From contig JADJOY010000022.1 of NCBI GenBank assembly GCA_016713535.1, positions 147,957 to 211,956 on the forward strand: 64,000 bases of DNA, read 5' to 3'. This document shows positions 18,250 to 28,257 of the stretch, piece after piece; position 1 is the stretch's first letter; each line of letters begins with the position of its first letter. The translations under genes were made by a program, and so were the position numbers. A model generated the notes under the pieces. It searched no databases, was not told where the DNA came from, and saw nothing but the letters and a program-made list of their open reading frames with translations. This DNA is from JADJOY01 sp016713535 [NCBI: Deltaproteobacteria bacterium] (GTDB taxonomy: Bacteria; JADJOY01).

Positions 18250-19745
18250 ACTCGCGCGCTTGCGTACTTGCGCTCGACGCGGGCACGGGTTCGGGTCGAG
18301 CCGCAATCTTCACGCTGGACGGCGCGCTCATCGCCGTCGCGGACCGTCAGTGGTCGTTCACGACCCCACCGAGCCTCGACCCTTTCGGCAAGGAGTTCGA
18401 TGCCGGAGCGTTCCTGGACATGCTCGCGGATGCGACCCACGAGGCGCTCGATCGTGCAGGACGTTGCGAGATCCGCGCGGTCGCCACTACCGGGCTCAGA
18501 GGGGGCTCGGTCCTGATCGACCGGGCGGGGCAGGTCGTCGCGGCCTCGCCGATCCAGGACGTGCGTGGAATCCTCGTGGTGGGTGACGTCGACGGTGCCG
18601 TTCCCGACCTCTTCCGGCGCACCGGGCACACACCCACGTGGCTGTTCCCGCTCGCGCGTCTGGCGTGGTACCGCTCGGAGGAGCCCGACGTCTTCGCGCG
18701 TGTCGCGACCCTGCTCGCGATCGACGAGTGGCTCTCGTTCGCCCTCTCGGGCGAGCGCCGCGCGACTCCCGCCGGCGCGGGCGACAGCATGTGCCTCGAC
18801 GTTGCCGCGAGAACCTGGGATGACGAGATTTTCGCATCCCTGGATCTACCGCGGTCGCTCGTTCCGCCGATCGTGAACGCGGGCGAGATCGTGGGGGGCC
18901 TCACCTCGCCCGCCGCGCACCGGTTCAGGCTGCCGGCTGGCATCCCCGTGGTCGCGTGCGCCGGCGACACCCAAGCCGCCCTCCTAGGCTCCGGCGTCGT
19001 CGACGCCGGAGCCGTCGGCGTCGTCGCCGGCACCACCGCCCCCGTCATGGCGGTCACGGCAAGCGCCGTCTGGGACCCAGAAGGAAGCTTGTGGACGGGC
19101 TGCCACCCGATCCCGAGTCGCTGGGTGATCGAAGGCAACTCGGGACGCGCCGGCAGCAGCTACGAGTGGATCCTCGACCTGCTAGGGCTTCACGGTGCTC
19201 ACCGCTTCGCGGACGCCGAGCAACTCGCGGGGAGCGCGCCCCCTGGCTCGAACCGGTCCTTTGCCTTCCTCGGCGCAGAGCCCGTCGATCTGAGCAAGCT
19301 CAACCCTTCTCGCCCCGCAGGGTTTCTCTTCCCCGCGCCGGAGCTCGGCATCCCGGTAGGGCGCGCGGAGTTGCTGCGTGCCTCGCTCGAGAACGTCGCG
19401 TTCGCGATCGAGGCGAACCTGCGACGCATCGAGACAGCGACGCCTCTCGGTACGGGGGGGTTGGCCATGACTGGTGGGCTCAGTGCATCGGACCTGTTCG
19501 CCCGGATCGTGGCGAACGTCACGCGCCGACCGGTTCGTCGAGGCGGCCATCCACAGGGTGCAGCGCTCGGGTGCGCGGCTTGCGCAGCCGTGGGTGCGGG
19601 CGAATACGGCGACCTCACCGAGTCGGTATCGGCGATGGTCAGAACCGAGATCGTGCGGGAGCCCGACCCGGCTACGTCCGATGTCTATCGCGACTCCTTC
19701 GAACAGTGGCACGAGCGCTGGCGGACCCTTCAATCGATCACGTGA
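18246..19745 (+). CDS. FGGY-family carbohydrate kinase, LsrK-like
   Basis: A 499-residue FGGY kinase that phosphorylates a sugar or polyol with ATP. The N-terminal phosphate motif is ALDAGTGSGRAAIFTLDG. The substrate region (TTGLRGGSVLIDRAGQ) and C-terminal MTGGLSASDLFARI and GAALGCAACAAVGAGEY motifs are intact. The spacing and wording of the N-terminal half resemble the autoinducer-2 kinase LsrK more than xylulokinase, judged from memory. It is translationally coupled to the dehydrogenase upstream and sits 8 nt before the aldolase. Confidence 0.88.
   Translation: MNSRACVLALDAGTGSGRAAIFTLDGALIAVADRQWSFTTPPSLDPFGKEFDAGAFLDMLADATHEALDRAGRCEIRAVATTGLRGGSVLIDRAGQVVAASPIQDVRGILVVGDVDGAVPDLFRRTGHTPTWLFPLARLAWYRSEEPDVFARVATLLAIDEWLSFALSGERRATPAGAGDSMCLDVAARTWDDEIFASLDLPRSLVPPIVNAGEIVGGLTSPAAHRFRLPAGIPVVACAGDTQAALLGSGVVDAGAVGVVAGTTAPVMAVTASAVWDPEGSLWTGCHPIPSRWVIEGNSGRAGSSYEWILDLLGLHGAHRFADAEQLAGSAPPGSNRSFAFLGAEPVDLSKLNPSRPAGFLFPAPELGIPVGRAELLRASLENVAFAIEANLRRIETATPLGTGGLAMTGGLSASDLFARIVANVTRRPVRRGGHPQGAALGCAACAAVGAGEYGDLTESVSAMVRTEIVREPDPATSDVYRDSFEQWHERWRTLQSIT
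18987..19013. repeat. Perfect 12-bp inverted repeat inside the kinase gene
   Basis: GGCTCCGGCGTC (18987-18998) and GACGCCGGAGCC (19002-19013) are separated by 3 nt. It encodes a Gly/Ala/Val-rich stretch, so it may be only a codon-usage accident, but it would form a very stable mRNA hairpin. Confidence 0.6.
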
Positions 19746-19753
19746 GGCACCCG

Positions 19754-20404
19754 ATGGAACCTTCGCTGGACGAGCTCAAACAGGCGGTTGCTGATTACAA
19801 GCGAAAGCTCCACGCACGAGGGCATATCGTCGCGCTGGCGGGGAACGTCAGTACCCGCATACCGGATACGAACCACGTGCTGGTGACGCCGAGTCAAGTG
19901 CCCATCGATGCGCTCGGCGCAGCGGATGTCGTTACGATCAGCGTTGACGGCGATTTCGTGGACGGAAATCGTCCGCCGTCGTCCGAGGCGCGCGTGCACG
20001 CGGCCATCTACCGCGCCAGACCGGATGTCGGTGCGGTCATCCACGGACACTCGCCTTACGCAACGGCACTCGCCGTGCTGGGCCGCCCGATCGAGCCAAT
20101 CATGGACGAGTTCCTCCCATACGTTGGCGGCACGGTCGAGGTCGCCCCGTTCGGCATGAGCGGGAGCGCCGAGTTGATCGAGGGAACCGTCGAGGCACTC
20201 GGCCCGAGGGCGGCCGTGCTCCTTCGCCATCACGGGCAGGTGGCGGTTGGCAAGAACCTGGACAAAGCGTTCCAAGTCGCTGAACTGGTGGAGTGGGCGG
20301 CTCGCGTGACGTGGCTCGCGACCGTCGCGGGGCGTCCGGAGCGGCTGCCGCCGGAAGCGATCGAGACCAGTAGCGGCGTGTACGCTTACGTGAAGGACAT
20401 GTGA
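19754..20404 (+). CDS. Class II aldolase/adducin-family protein
   Basis: A 216-residue class II aldolase of the L-fuculose-1-phosphate aldolase type. The zinc-binding HGHSPYATAL and RHHGQVAVG histidine motifs and the N-terminal AGNVSTR phosphate-binding motif are present. These enzymes cleave or decarboxylate sugar phosphates with a divalent metal. It is the third gene of the dehydrogenase-kinase-aldolase unit, which suggests that the kinase product is its substrate. Confidence 0.9.
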   Translation: MEPSLDELKQAVADYKRKLHARGHIVALAGNVSTRIPDTNHVLVTPSQVPIDALGAADVVTISVDGDFVDGNRPPSSEARVHAAIYRARPDVGAVIHGHSPYATALAVLGRPIEPIMDEFLPYVGGTVEVAPFGMSGSAELIEGTVEALGPRAAVLLRHHGQVAVGKNLDKAFQVAELVEWAARVTWLATVAGRPERLPPEAIETSSGVYAYVKDM

Positions 20405-20677
20405 AAACAGCACCGATCCCGCGGAGTTGGGGGTCCAGCGCCTGCGCCCACCCGGCAAGCTAGGCGCCCTTACACCACGCGTGCTATATGACCCGCCCGG
20501 CTTCGGGCGACCGCCCGACGTGTAGCCGTTGCTCGCTGTACAGCCCGCGGCCTCCTGGCGCACCTCACCGGTAAGGTCGCCAGCCGCAGTAACCCAACAA
20601 CCGACGTACCCAGAAGCGCCCTGCCCGCGGTGGAGCGGGTCCGAGCGGGCGGGGATGGAAACTAACGGAGAGGTCCG
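20405..20677 (+). promoter_or_regulatory. Leader region before hppA, with hairpin and possible promoter
   Basis: A 273-nt stretch with no convincing gene. A TGCTATATG block (extended -10-like, TATATG at 20485-20490) has no clear -35. It is followed by the hairpin GCCCG-GCTT-CGGGC (20495-20508), which could instead end the aldolase operon. The remaining leader of about 170 nt is C/G-rich and may fold, but I recognise no riboswitch. GGAGAGG ends 4 nt before the hppA ATG. Confidence 0.35.
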
Positions 20678-23116
20678 ATGCGTAGAATCTCAGCTCGAAC
20701 GGTACCCGGCCAGGGGTCAAAGCCCGTGGCCCGACTTGCGGCGCTAGCCGCGGCGTTGTGGGCCGTGCTTCCCACCCCGCCCTCCTTCGCCAGCGAGGCG
20801 GAGCTCGTCCTTCCGGATCTCTCGACGGTGCATTTCCTCGGGTTGAGCGGCACCACGCTGCTCACCTTCGGACTCTTCGTGCGCGGGCGGATTGCTCTTC
20901 GGCGTGGCGATGCTCCTCAAGCTCCGTGCGCTCCCAGTGCACAAGTCGATGCGTGAGGTGTCCGAGCTGATCTATGCCACCTGCAAGACGTACCTGTTCA
21001 CGCAGCTCAAGTTCATCCTCCTCCTCGAGCTGCTGATCGGGCTGATCATGGCGATCTACTTCGGGGTGCTGCGACACTTCTCCGCGGACAAGGTCGGCAT
21101 CATCCTCGCGTTCAGCCTGGTCGGGATCGCCGGCAGCTTCCTGGTCGCCCTCTTCGGCATCCGGGTGAACACGTTCGCGAACTCGAGGTCGGCGTTCGCG
21201 GCGTTGGGCGGCAAGCCATTCCCCACCTACTCGATCCCGCTGAGCGCCGGGATGAGCATCGGGATGGCACTGATCTCGATCGAGTTGCTGATCATGCTGG
21301 GCATCCTCCTGAAGGTGCCCCGTGAGTATGCAGGCCCGTGCTTCATCGGCTTCGCGATCGGTGAGTCGCTGGGCGCCGCGGCGCTCCGAGTTGCCGGGGG
21401 CATCTTCACGAAGATCGCCGACATCGGCTCCGACCTCATGAAGATCGTCTTCAACATCAAGGAGGACGACGCCCGCAACCCCGGCGTCATCGCGGATTGC
21501 ACGGGCGACAACGCGGGCGACTCGGTCGGGCCCACCGCCGACGGTTTCGAGACCTACGGCGTCACTGGCGTCGCACTGATCACGTTCATCATGCTCGCGG
21601 TGAAGGACCCGACCGTTCAGGCTCAGTTGCTGGTGTGGATCTTCGTGATGCGCATCATGATGGTGATCACCAGTGGACTCTCGTACTACCTGAATGAGCA
21701 GCGCGCGAAGGCCGTCCACGGCAACGCAGAAAAGATGAACTTCGAAGAGCCGCTCACCCGGCTGGTGTGGCTCACCTCGGGCATCTCGATCGTGGTGACG
21801 TACCTCTTCTCGGCCCTGCTGATCTGGAAGCTCGGCGGCCACGGCTGGCTGTGGTTCCGCCTATCGACGATCATCACGTGCGGCACCCTGGCTGGCGCGA
21901 TCATCCCCGAGTTGGTGAAGGTCTTCACGTCGACCGAGAGTGGCCACGTCCAGGAAATCGTCAACGAGTCGCGCGAAGGCGGCGCGTCGCTGAACATCCT
22001 GGCAGGCCTCACTGCGGGCAACTTCAGTGCCTACTGGATGGGGCTCGCAATCTTGGGCCTGATGGGAATCGCCTATCTGTCGAGCGGCGGCGCACTGCAC
22101 GAGCTCATGGTCGCCCCGTCCGTCTTCGCGTTCGGCCTCGTGGCTTTCGGCTTCCTGGGCATGGGTCCTGTCACCATCGCCGTGGACTCCTATGGCCCTG
22201 TTACCGACAATGCCCAGTCGGTGTACGAGCTGTCCTTGATCGAGACGATCCCCAACATCCGCGAGGAGCTCAAGCGCGACTTCGGCTTCGAGCCGAATTT
22301 CGACAGGGCCAAGGACTTCCTCGAGAGAACGACGGGGCCGGCAACACGTTCAAGGCGACGGCCAAGCCCGTGCTGATCGGCACCGCCGTGGTGGGTGCCA
22401 CGACGCTGATCTTCTCGATCATCGTGCTCCTGACGCACGGCCTCACCGAGAACATCGACAAGCTGTCGATTCTCCACCCGCCGTTTCTCCTGGGACTGAT
22501 CGCCGGCGGAGCCGTGATCTACTGGTTCACCGGCGCGACCATTCAGGCGGTCTCGGCCGGCGCTTATCAAGCTGTCGAGTTCATCAAGAAGAACATCAAG
22601 CTGGACTCCGGCGCGGAGAAGGCTTCGACCGAGGACTCGAAGAAGGTCGTGGAGATCTGCACCAAGTTCGCCCAGAAGGGCATGGGCAACGCGTTCGCGG
22701 TGATCGTGTTCTCGACGTTGTCGTTCGCGTTCCTCGACCCGTTCTTCTTCATCGGCTACCTGATCTCGCTCGCGATCTTCGGTCTTTACCAGGCGATCTT
22801 CATGGCCAACGCGGGCGGTGCATGGGACAACGCCAAGAAGATCGTCGAGACCACGCTCCGCCAGAAGGGCACCCCGCTCCACGCCGCATGCGTGGTCGGC
22901 GACACCGTCGGCGATCCCTTCAAGGACACCTCATCGGTCGCGATGAACCCCATCATCAAGTTCACGACACTCTTCGGGCTTCTCGCCCTCGAGCTTGCGA
23001 TCGAGGTGCCTCACGCGCTGAGCGTCGTGCTGGCGCTGGCGTTCTTCGTGGTTTCAACGTACTTCGTCTGGCGGTCGTTCTACACGATGCGTATTCAGCC
23101 GGGCACACACGGCTGA
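20678..23116 (+). CDS. hppA: Membrane proton-pumping pyrophosphatase, frameshifted
   Basis: A multi-span membrane pyrophosphatase that couples PPi hydrolysis to ion pumping. The catalytic motifs are DDARNPGVIADCTGDNAGDS, GGAWDNAKKIVE and VVGDTVGDPFKDTS. In GNTFKATAKP, Lys (codon 22352-22354) occupies the position that separates K+-independent (Lys) from K+-dependent (Ala) enzymes, so a K+-independent proton pump is predicted. The N-terminus has an extra signal-like segment (LAALAAALWAVLPTPPSFA). Frame breaks lie near 20880 (probable loss of a TG repeat unit) and near 22330 (AA where AAA is expected). The active-site wording differs from the standard DNVGDNVGDCAG, marking a divergent subfamily. 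Confidence 0.93.
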
Positions 23117-23148
23117 TCGTCGACCAAGAACTTCACGCTAGGTTTCTC

Positions 23149-23178
23149 CGCGGGCCGAGGATCCGTCCTCGGCCCGCG
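23149..23178 (+). terminator. Hairpin terminator after hppA
   Basis: A perfect 13-bp stem, CGCGGGCCGAGGA (23149-23161) and TCCTCGGCCCGCG (23166-23178), with a TCCG tetraloop, followed by TCCCGTTTC. It lies 32 nt after the hppA stop and only 13 nt before the kup start, so it may also limit read-through into kup or shape its leader. Confidence 0.7.
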
Positions 23179-23191
23179 TCCCGTTTCGGTC

Positions 23192-25152
23192 ATGAGCGAC
23201 ACTCCCCCCGGCGCCACTGAGCCCGCTCAACCGGCAACCGATCCCGCGGAAGCCGACGACCCCACCCTCGACCACGGGGGTGGACACGGTGGTGCCGGAC
23301 TCGCTGCGCTTGCCCTTGGAGCGCTGGGAGTCGTGTACGGCGACATTGGCACGAGCCCGCTCTACGCGATCAAGGAATGCTTCCACGGGATTCATGCGAT
23401 CGAGGTGAACGCAGATAACATCCTCGGCGTTCTCTCGCTCGTGTTCTGGTCGCTCACGGGGGTGGTGAGCTTCAAGTACCTTGGCTTCGTGGTGCACGCC
23501 GACAACCGGGGCGAGGGCGGAATTTTCGCGCTCCTCGCCCTCGTCCCTGGCGCACGCGAGCGACTCGCCGACCGTGCGACGAAGGTCGCCGTGTTCGCGG
23601 CGCTCATGGGCGCATCGCTCCTCTACGGCGACGGCATGATCACGCCGGCGATCTCGGTCCTGTCCGCCGTCGAGGGGCTCGAGGTTGCCACCCGCGCCGC
23701 CCATGGTGCGGTCGTGCCGCTGACCTGCTTCATCCTGATCGGTCTGTTCATGGCCCAGCGCCGCGGAACGGCGGGCATCGGCCGGGTCTTCGGCCCCGTG
23801 ATGGCTGTTTGGTTCATCACCATCGCGTCGCTCGGTGTGCGAGGGATCCTCCTCCACCCCCAGGTCCTCACCGCGTTGAATCCGGCCCATGCCGTCTCGT
23901 TCTTCGCAACCCATCACGTCCATGGCTTCGTGGTGCTCAGTTCGGTCGTGCTCTGCATCACCGGCGGCGAGGCGCTCTACGCCGACCTCGGTCACTTCGG
24001 ACGCAAGCCAATCGAGCTGAGCTGGTTCTCGTTCGTATTCCCCTCGCTGGTCCTGAACTACTTTGGCCAGGGCGCATTGCTGCTCGCCCACCCCGAGGCA
24101 GCCACGAACCCATTCTTCGGGCTCGTCCCCAGGCTCCTCCTGCTGCCGGTCGTCGCGCTATCAACCGCAGCCACGGTGATCGCCTCGCAAGCGCTCATCA
24201 CGGGGAGCTTCTCGCTCACCCAGCAAGCAATCCAACTTGGATACTGTCCGCGGCTCCAGATCATCCACACCTCGCGCCGGATGCGTGGCCAGATCTACAT
24301 CCCGGCCGTCAACGGTGCGCTCGCCGTGGCGTGCGTAGCCCTCGTCCTGCTCTTCCGCGAATCGAGTCGCTTGGCAGCTGCGTACGGAATCGCCGTCACG
24401 GCAACGATGGCGATCACATCGATCCTGTATTTCGTGGTCGTCACCCGAAACTGGGGCTGGTCGCTCTGGAAGGCGATCCCGCCGGTGGCACTGTTCCTGG
24501 CATTCGACCTCACATACTTCGGCTCCAACCTGCTCAAGGTGGTCGACGGCGGGTGGGTGCCGATCCTGATCGCCACGCTCCTGCTGATCGCGATGTCGGC
24601 CTGGAAGGAGGGACGCGCCGAACTTGGCAAGCGCATCAGCGAGGCCTCCTTCCGCTCGACCTTTTACTCGCCGAGATCCACCGGAACGCTCTTCATCGCG
24701 TCAAAGGGACCGCGGTATTCCTCTCGTCGCTGAGCTCCGGAACTCCGCCGTCCCTGCTCCACCATCTCAAGCACAATCAGGTGCTTCACGAGCAGGTGGT
24801 GCTGCTCACGATCCAGGTTGCCGACGTGCCGAAGGTCGCGGGCGAAGGACGCCTGGAGCTCAAACCCCTCGGCGAAGGGTTCTACCGCCTCATCGCGCAC
24901 TACGGCTTCATGGAGACGCCGAACGTGCCGGACATCGTCAGTCGCGCGAGCGCGCTCGGCCTGAAGGCCGAGCCGATGCTCACCAGCTACTTTCTCAGTC
25001 GCGAGACGTTACGTCCGACAGGCATCGGCCACATGTCGAGATGGCGCAAAGAGCTGTTCGCGCTGATCTCCCGGAACGCGCGCCCCCCCTCGGATTACTT
25101 CGGCCTGCCACCGGGTCGCGTCATCGAGTTGGGCCTCCAGATCGAAATCTGA
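23192..25152 (+). CDS. kup: Kup/HAK-type potassium uptake protein, frameshifted
   Basis: KUP family K+ transporter with about 12 membrane spans. The first span carries the family signature GALGVVYGDIGTSPLYAIKE. Other conserved parts are NRGEGGIFALLAL, GASLLYGDGMITPAISVLSA, ITGGEALYADLGHFG and ITGSFSLTQQAIQLGY. The C-terminal cytoplasmic domain (TAVFLSSLSSGTPPSLLHHL to the end) reads in another frame after a break near 24655-24665, so the gene is probably intact in the organism. No clear ribosome binding site precedes the ATG, and an hppA terminator lies just upstream. Potassium uptake next to a proton pump could be functionally linked. Confidence 0.93.
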
Positions 25153-25160
25153 GCGCGGGC

Positions 25161-25181
25161 GTGAGCCTTCGCTCACTTTTT
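25161..25181 (+). terminator. Intrinsic terminator after kup
   Basis: GTGAGC (25161-25166), CTTC loop, GCTCAC (25171-25176), then TTTTT (25177-25181). A textbook stem plus T-run 8 nt after the kup stop. Confidence 0.85.
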
Positions 25182-25182
25182 C

Positions 25183-25211
25183 GTGACATCGGTCACGGCG
25201 GTTGCTATAAG
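25183..25211 (+). promoter_or_regulatory. Sigma70-like promoter for the FadL-like genes
   Basis: -35 GTGACA (25183-25188) and -10 TATAAG (25206-25211) with 17 nt between them, and TG upstream of the -10 (TGCTATAAG). The -35 is embedded in the inverted repeat CGTGAC-ATCG-GTCACG (25182-25197), which could be an operator. It lies about 70 nt upstream of the first FadL-like start. Confidence 0.55.
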
Positions 25212-25282
25212 AGCGCGCTCGCAATCGGCGAGCGGCATCGCCACGAAGACTCCCCCCTCCCACCATCTCTGCCCGCCGCCTC

Positions 25283-26800
25283 ATGAGCAGCGAACCGCGT
25301 TCGCCACGAAACATCACGGTCAGGTCCACTGTTCGAACCGGAGCGTCATCCCTGGGCGACGAAACGCGCTTCCGTTCGCTCGGCGTGTCACTGCTATTCG
25401 GGGTGGGGCTGGCCTTTGTAGCGCTCGGAGCGCCCAGTCCAGCGGCGGCGCAGAGCGGACCGTTCTTCGACGAGTTCGCGACCTCGGCTCGAACTGGCGG
25501 AATGGGGCAAGCGTTCACAGGCCTCGCCGATGACCCGTCGGCGGCCTACTACAACCCCGGCGGACTCGGGTTCGTCGCCGATCAGACTTACATCGGCTGG
25601 CACTACTCGAAGCCGCGGCTCGACTTGAACTACAGAGGATCCAGCCAAGGCGGACGTCCACTTCGACGTGCCGCCCACTCGTGGCTTGTCAGTCGGAAAG
25701 ACCAGTCACCTGGCGCCGGCCGGGCTTCGCGAGGAGTTTCCATGGCTGGAGGCGTTCCACTGGGGCGGTGCGGTGTTCCTGAGCCTCCCAGAGATCAACA
25801 GCTTCCGTAGCTACGCCGACGAAACGACCCCGTACTTCTTCCGATACGACACGCGGCCGGACGTGCTGTCGATTGCGATCTCCGCAGGCTGGCAAGCCCT
25901 CGAGTGGCTATCGATCGGCGCGGGAGTGATGACGACGGTCTCGAGCTTTCAGACCACCGCCGCCAACGTGCGCCTGCCCGAGTTGGTGTGCGCGATCATC
26001 GAAAACCCTCCTCCGCAATGTGGCGAGTTTCCGCAGCCTGATCCGACGAAGGGCCTGGATTTGTCGCTCCAGCAACGCTTACCCGCGGAGCTGACTCCGG
26101 TGGCCGGACTTCTCGTCAAGGTGCCGACCCCGTTCCTCGCGTCGGCGACGAGTCTTGGCTTCTCGTGGCGCGGTGAGATCGGAAACGATTTCGGAACCGG
26201 CCCGGAAACCACTTCGTTCGGATACCGGGATCCCGAGACGGGCGTCTTCGTGCCCATCATTCCGAAGCCCGGGCAGCCGCCGCCGGTCATCCCGATCATC
26301 AACTTCATTGGCTTCTCTCCTCAGCAGTACAGCTTCGGCATTGGCCTCCACCCCACCGCCGACCTAACCGTCGACGTCGATGGCACGTACAAGATCTGGA
26401 GTGCGTTCCGTCAGTTCCAAGAGACCAAACCCGATCCGCCGTTCGAGGATCGGTTCGTTCCCCGGATCGGCGCCGAGTACCGGATCCCCTTCCCGATCGA
26501 ACACTGGCTCCTCGGCTCCGCGAGGTCCACCTGCGCGCCGGCTACACGTACGAGCCGACGCCGAATCCATCTCTCGACGGTCGTACCAACATCCTCGACT
26601 CGAACCAGCACGTCGTGGCGGGCGGCATCGGCATTGGAACCCGGTTCATCGAGGCGGCGAACCTGCGTCTCGATCTCTTCTATCAGGTTCACCTGCTCCA
26701 GGATCGAGCACGACGCAACGACCTGGATGCCACGTGGGGACGGTACGAGTTCGGCGGCGACGTGTGGAGCTTCGGGATGGAGGGGAACGTTGACTGGTGA
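25283..26800 (+). CDS. FadL/OmpP1-family outer-membrane protein, frameshifted
   Basis: First of two tandem FadL-like channels for uptake of hydrophobic compounds. A signal peptide (FGVGLAFVALGAPSPAAAQ) is followed by the FadL hatch-like start GGMGQAFTGLADDPSAAYYNPGGL and beta-rich barrel strands (LGFSWRGEIGNDFGTGP, FSFGIGLHPTADLTVDVDGTYKIWS in two pieces). The C-terminal strand ends in DVWSFGMEGNVDW, an aromatic C-terminus suited to outer-membrane assembly. Frame breaks lie near 25645 and 26520. The stop overlaps the TTG start of the paralogue. Sterols or fatty acids are plausible substrates given the steroid genes in the window. Confidence 0.85.
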
Positions 26801-28223
26801 CCGCACACGCGGGAGTCGCGTCGTGGCGATCCTCCTCCTGGTCGTCGCAGCGGGGCCAGCGGGCCGGTCGCATGCGCAGACCGGCATTCCGTTCGACGAA
26901 TACGGGGCGGGGGCACGCAGCTCCGCCATGGGGCAGGCGTTCACCGGGATCGCCGACGACCCCTCTGCCGCCTATTACAACCCGGCGGGACTCGCGTGGG
27001 CGCCGGTTACCACGGCAATCGGCTTCCGATATGCAAAGCCGGTCACGAGTTACACGAGCTCGTGCCTGATCGCGCGTTCCGGTGCCTGCCCCTCGATCGG
27101 CATCACCGATCCGATCCCCTCCGAACCACCACCGATCCCGCTGCACGTCGACTTCAACTCTCCGTCGGTCACCGCGCTCACGATCAACACGATCTCGGCG
27201 CTCGACTATGACGCCGTCAACGCGAAGCTGCCCTGGCTCAAACCGCTGACCTTCGGTGCGGCGGTGATGCTCGCGCTCCCGGACCTCAACACTTTCTCGA
27301 CCTTCCCCGACATCGGGGAGCCGTATTTCTTCCGCTTCGACACGCGGCCGGACGTGCTCTCGATCGCGCTCTCGATGGCGTACGCGTTCGGAGACTGGGT
27401 CTCGGTCGGAGCCGGCATACTCCCGACGATCAATAGCCTGCAGTCGAATACCACCATCGTGACCTTGAACTGCGAGGGCACACCTGTCGATCTCGGCATC
27501 GAGCAGACGGGCCGGGTCGTCGTGACGCCGATCGCAGGAATTCTGGTACGGCCCCACGTCCTCGACCTCGAGAACCTTCTCAGCATCGGCTTCTCGTACC
27601 GAGGCGAGATCAAGAACGTGTTCGGAACCGGTCCGACCCACCTCATCTACGGAACCGTGGACGAGAATGGCGTGTTCAATCCGCTCCCTGGGCTCGACGC
27701 CTTCGTGGTGAACGCGAGTGGCTACGCCCCGGAGCAGTTCACCCTGGGGATCGGAGTTCATCCGGCCGAACGGATGGTGATTGGCATCGACGTCACACAG
27801 AAGCAGTGGTCCGGGTGGCATTACTGGCTCGATCGACCACCAGAGCCGAACTTCGACAACGTCTTCGTCTACCGTGTCGGCGGCGAGTACATGTTCCCGA
27901 TGTACGAGGACGTGGCGCTGCCGGCGACCGTACTGAGCGGGCTGACCGTGCGTCTCGGCTACTACTACGAGCCAAGCCCGCAGCGGGATGCGACCCTCGA
28001 CGGTCGCCAAAACATCCTCGATAGCAACCAGCACGTCGTATCGGCCGGCCTGGGCATCGGAACGCAGGTCATGAAGCGCTTCAACATCCGATACGACCTC
28101 CTGTTCCAAATGCACATGCTCGAATCGCGTACCACCGAGAACACGGGTGACAGCCGTTTTGGCCCGCTCACCGCCAAGGGCAACGTCTACGACTTCGGGC
28201 TAGAAGTCAGCTTCGAGTTCTGA
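26790..28223 (+). CDS. FadL/OmpP1-family outer-membrane protein, second copy
   Basis: A 477-residue paralogue of the upstream gene. The start is a TTG at 26790, supported by GGAGGGG 6 nt upstream and by the signal peptide that follows (VVAILLLVVAAGPAGRSHAQ). The plug-like start is AMGQAFTGIADDPSAAYYN. Barrel strands include SIGFSYRGEIKNVFGTGP and LTVRLGYYYEPSPQRDAT, and the protein ends in YDFGLEVSFEF with a terminal Phe. It overlaps the first copy by 11 nt, so the pair is co-translated. Predicted to import hydrophobic substrates across the outer membrane. Confidence 0.88.
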   Translation: MTGDRTRGSRVVAILLLVVAAGPAGRSHAQTGIPFDEYGAGARSSAMGQAFTGIADDPSAAYYNPAGLAWAPVTTAIGFRYAKPVTSYTSSCLIARSGACPSIGITDPIPSEPPPIPLHVDFNSPSVTALTINTISALDYDAVNAKLPWLKPLTFGAAVMLALPDLNTFSTFPDIGEPYFFRFDTRPDVLSIALSMAYAFGDWVSVGAGILPTINSLQSNTTIVTLNCEGTPVDLGIEQTGRVVVTPIAGILVRPHVLDLENLLSIGFSYRGEIKNVFGTGPTHLIYGTVDENGVFNPLPGLDAFVVNASGYAPEQFTLGIGVHPAERMVIGIDVTQKQWSGWHYWLDRPPEPNFDNVFVYRVGGEYMFPMYEDVALPATVLSGLTVRLGYYYEPSPQRDATLDGRQNILDSNQHVVSAGLGIGTQVMKRFNIRYDLLFQMHMLESRTTENTGDSRFGPLTAKGNVYDFGLEVSFEF

Positions 28224-28257
28224 TCGCGCTGGCGCGCGTCGACCCCGATAGCACGAC

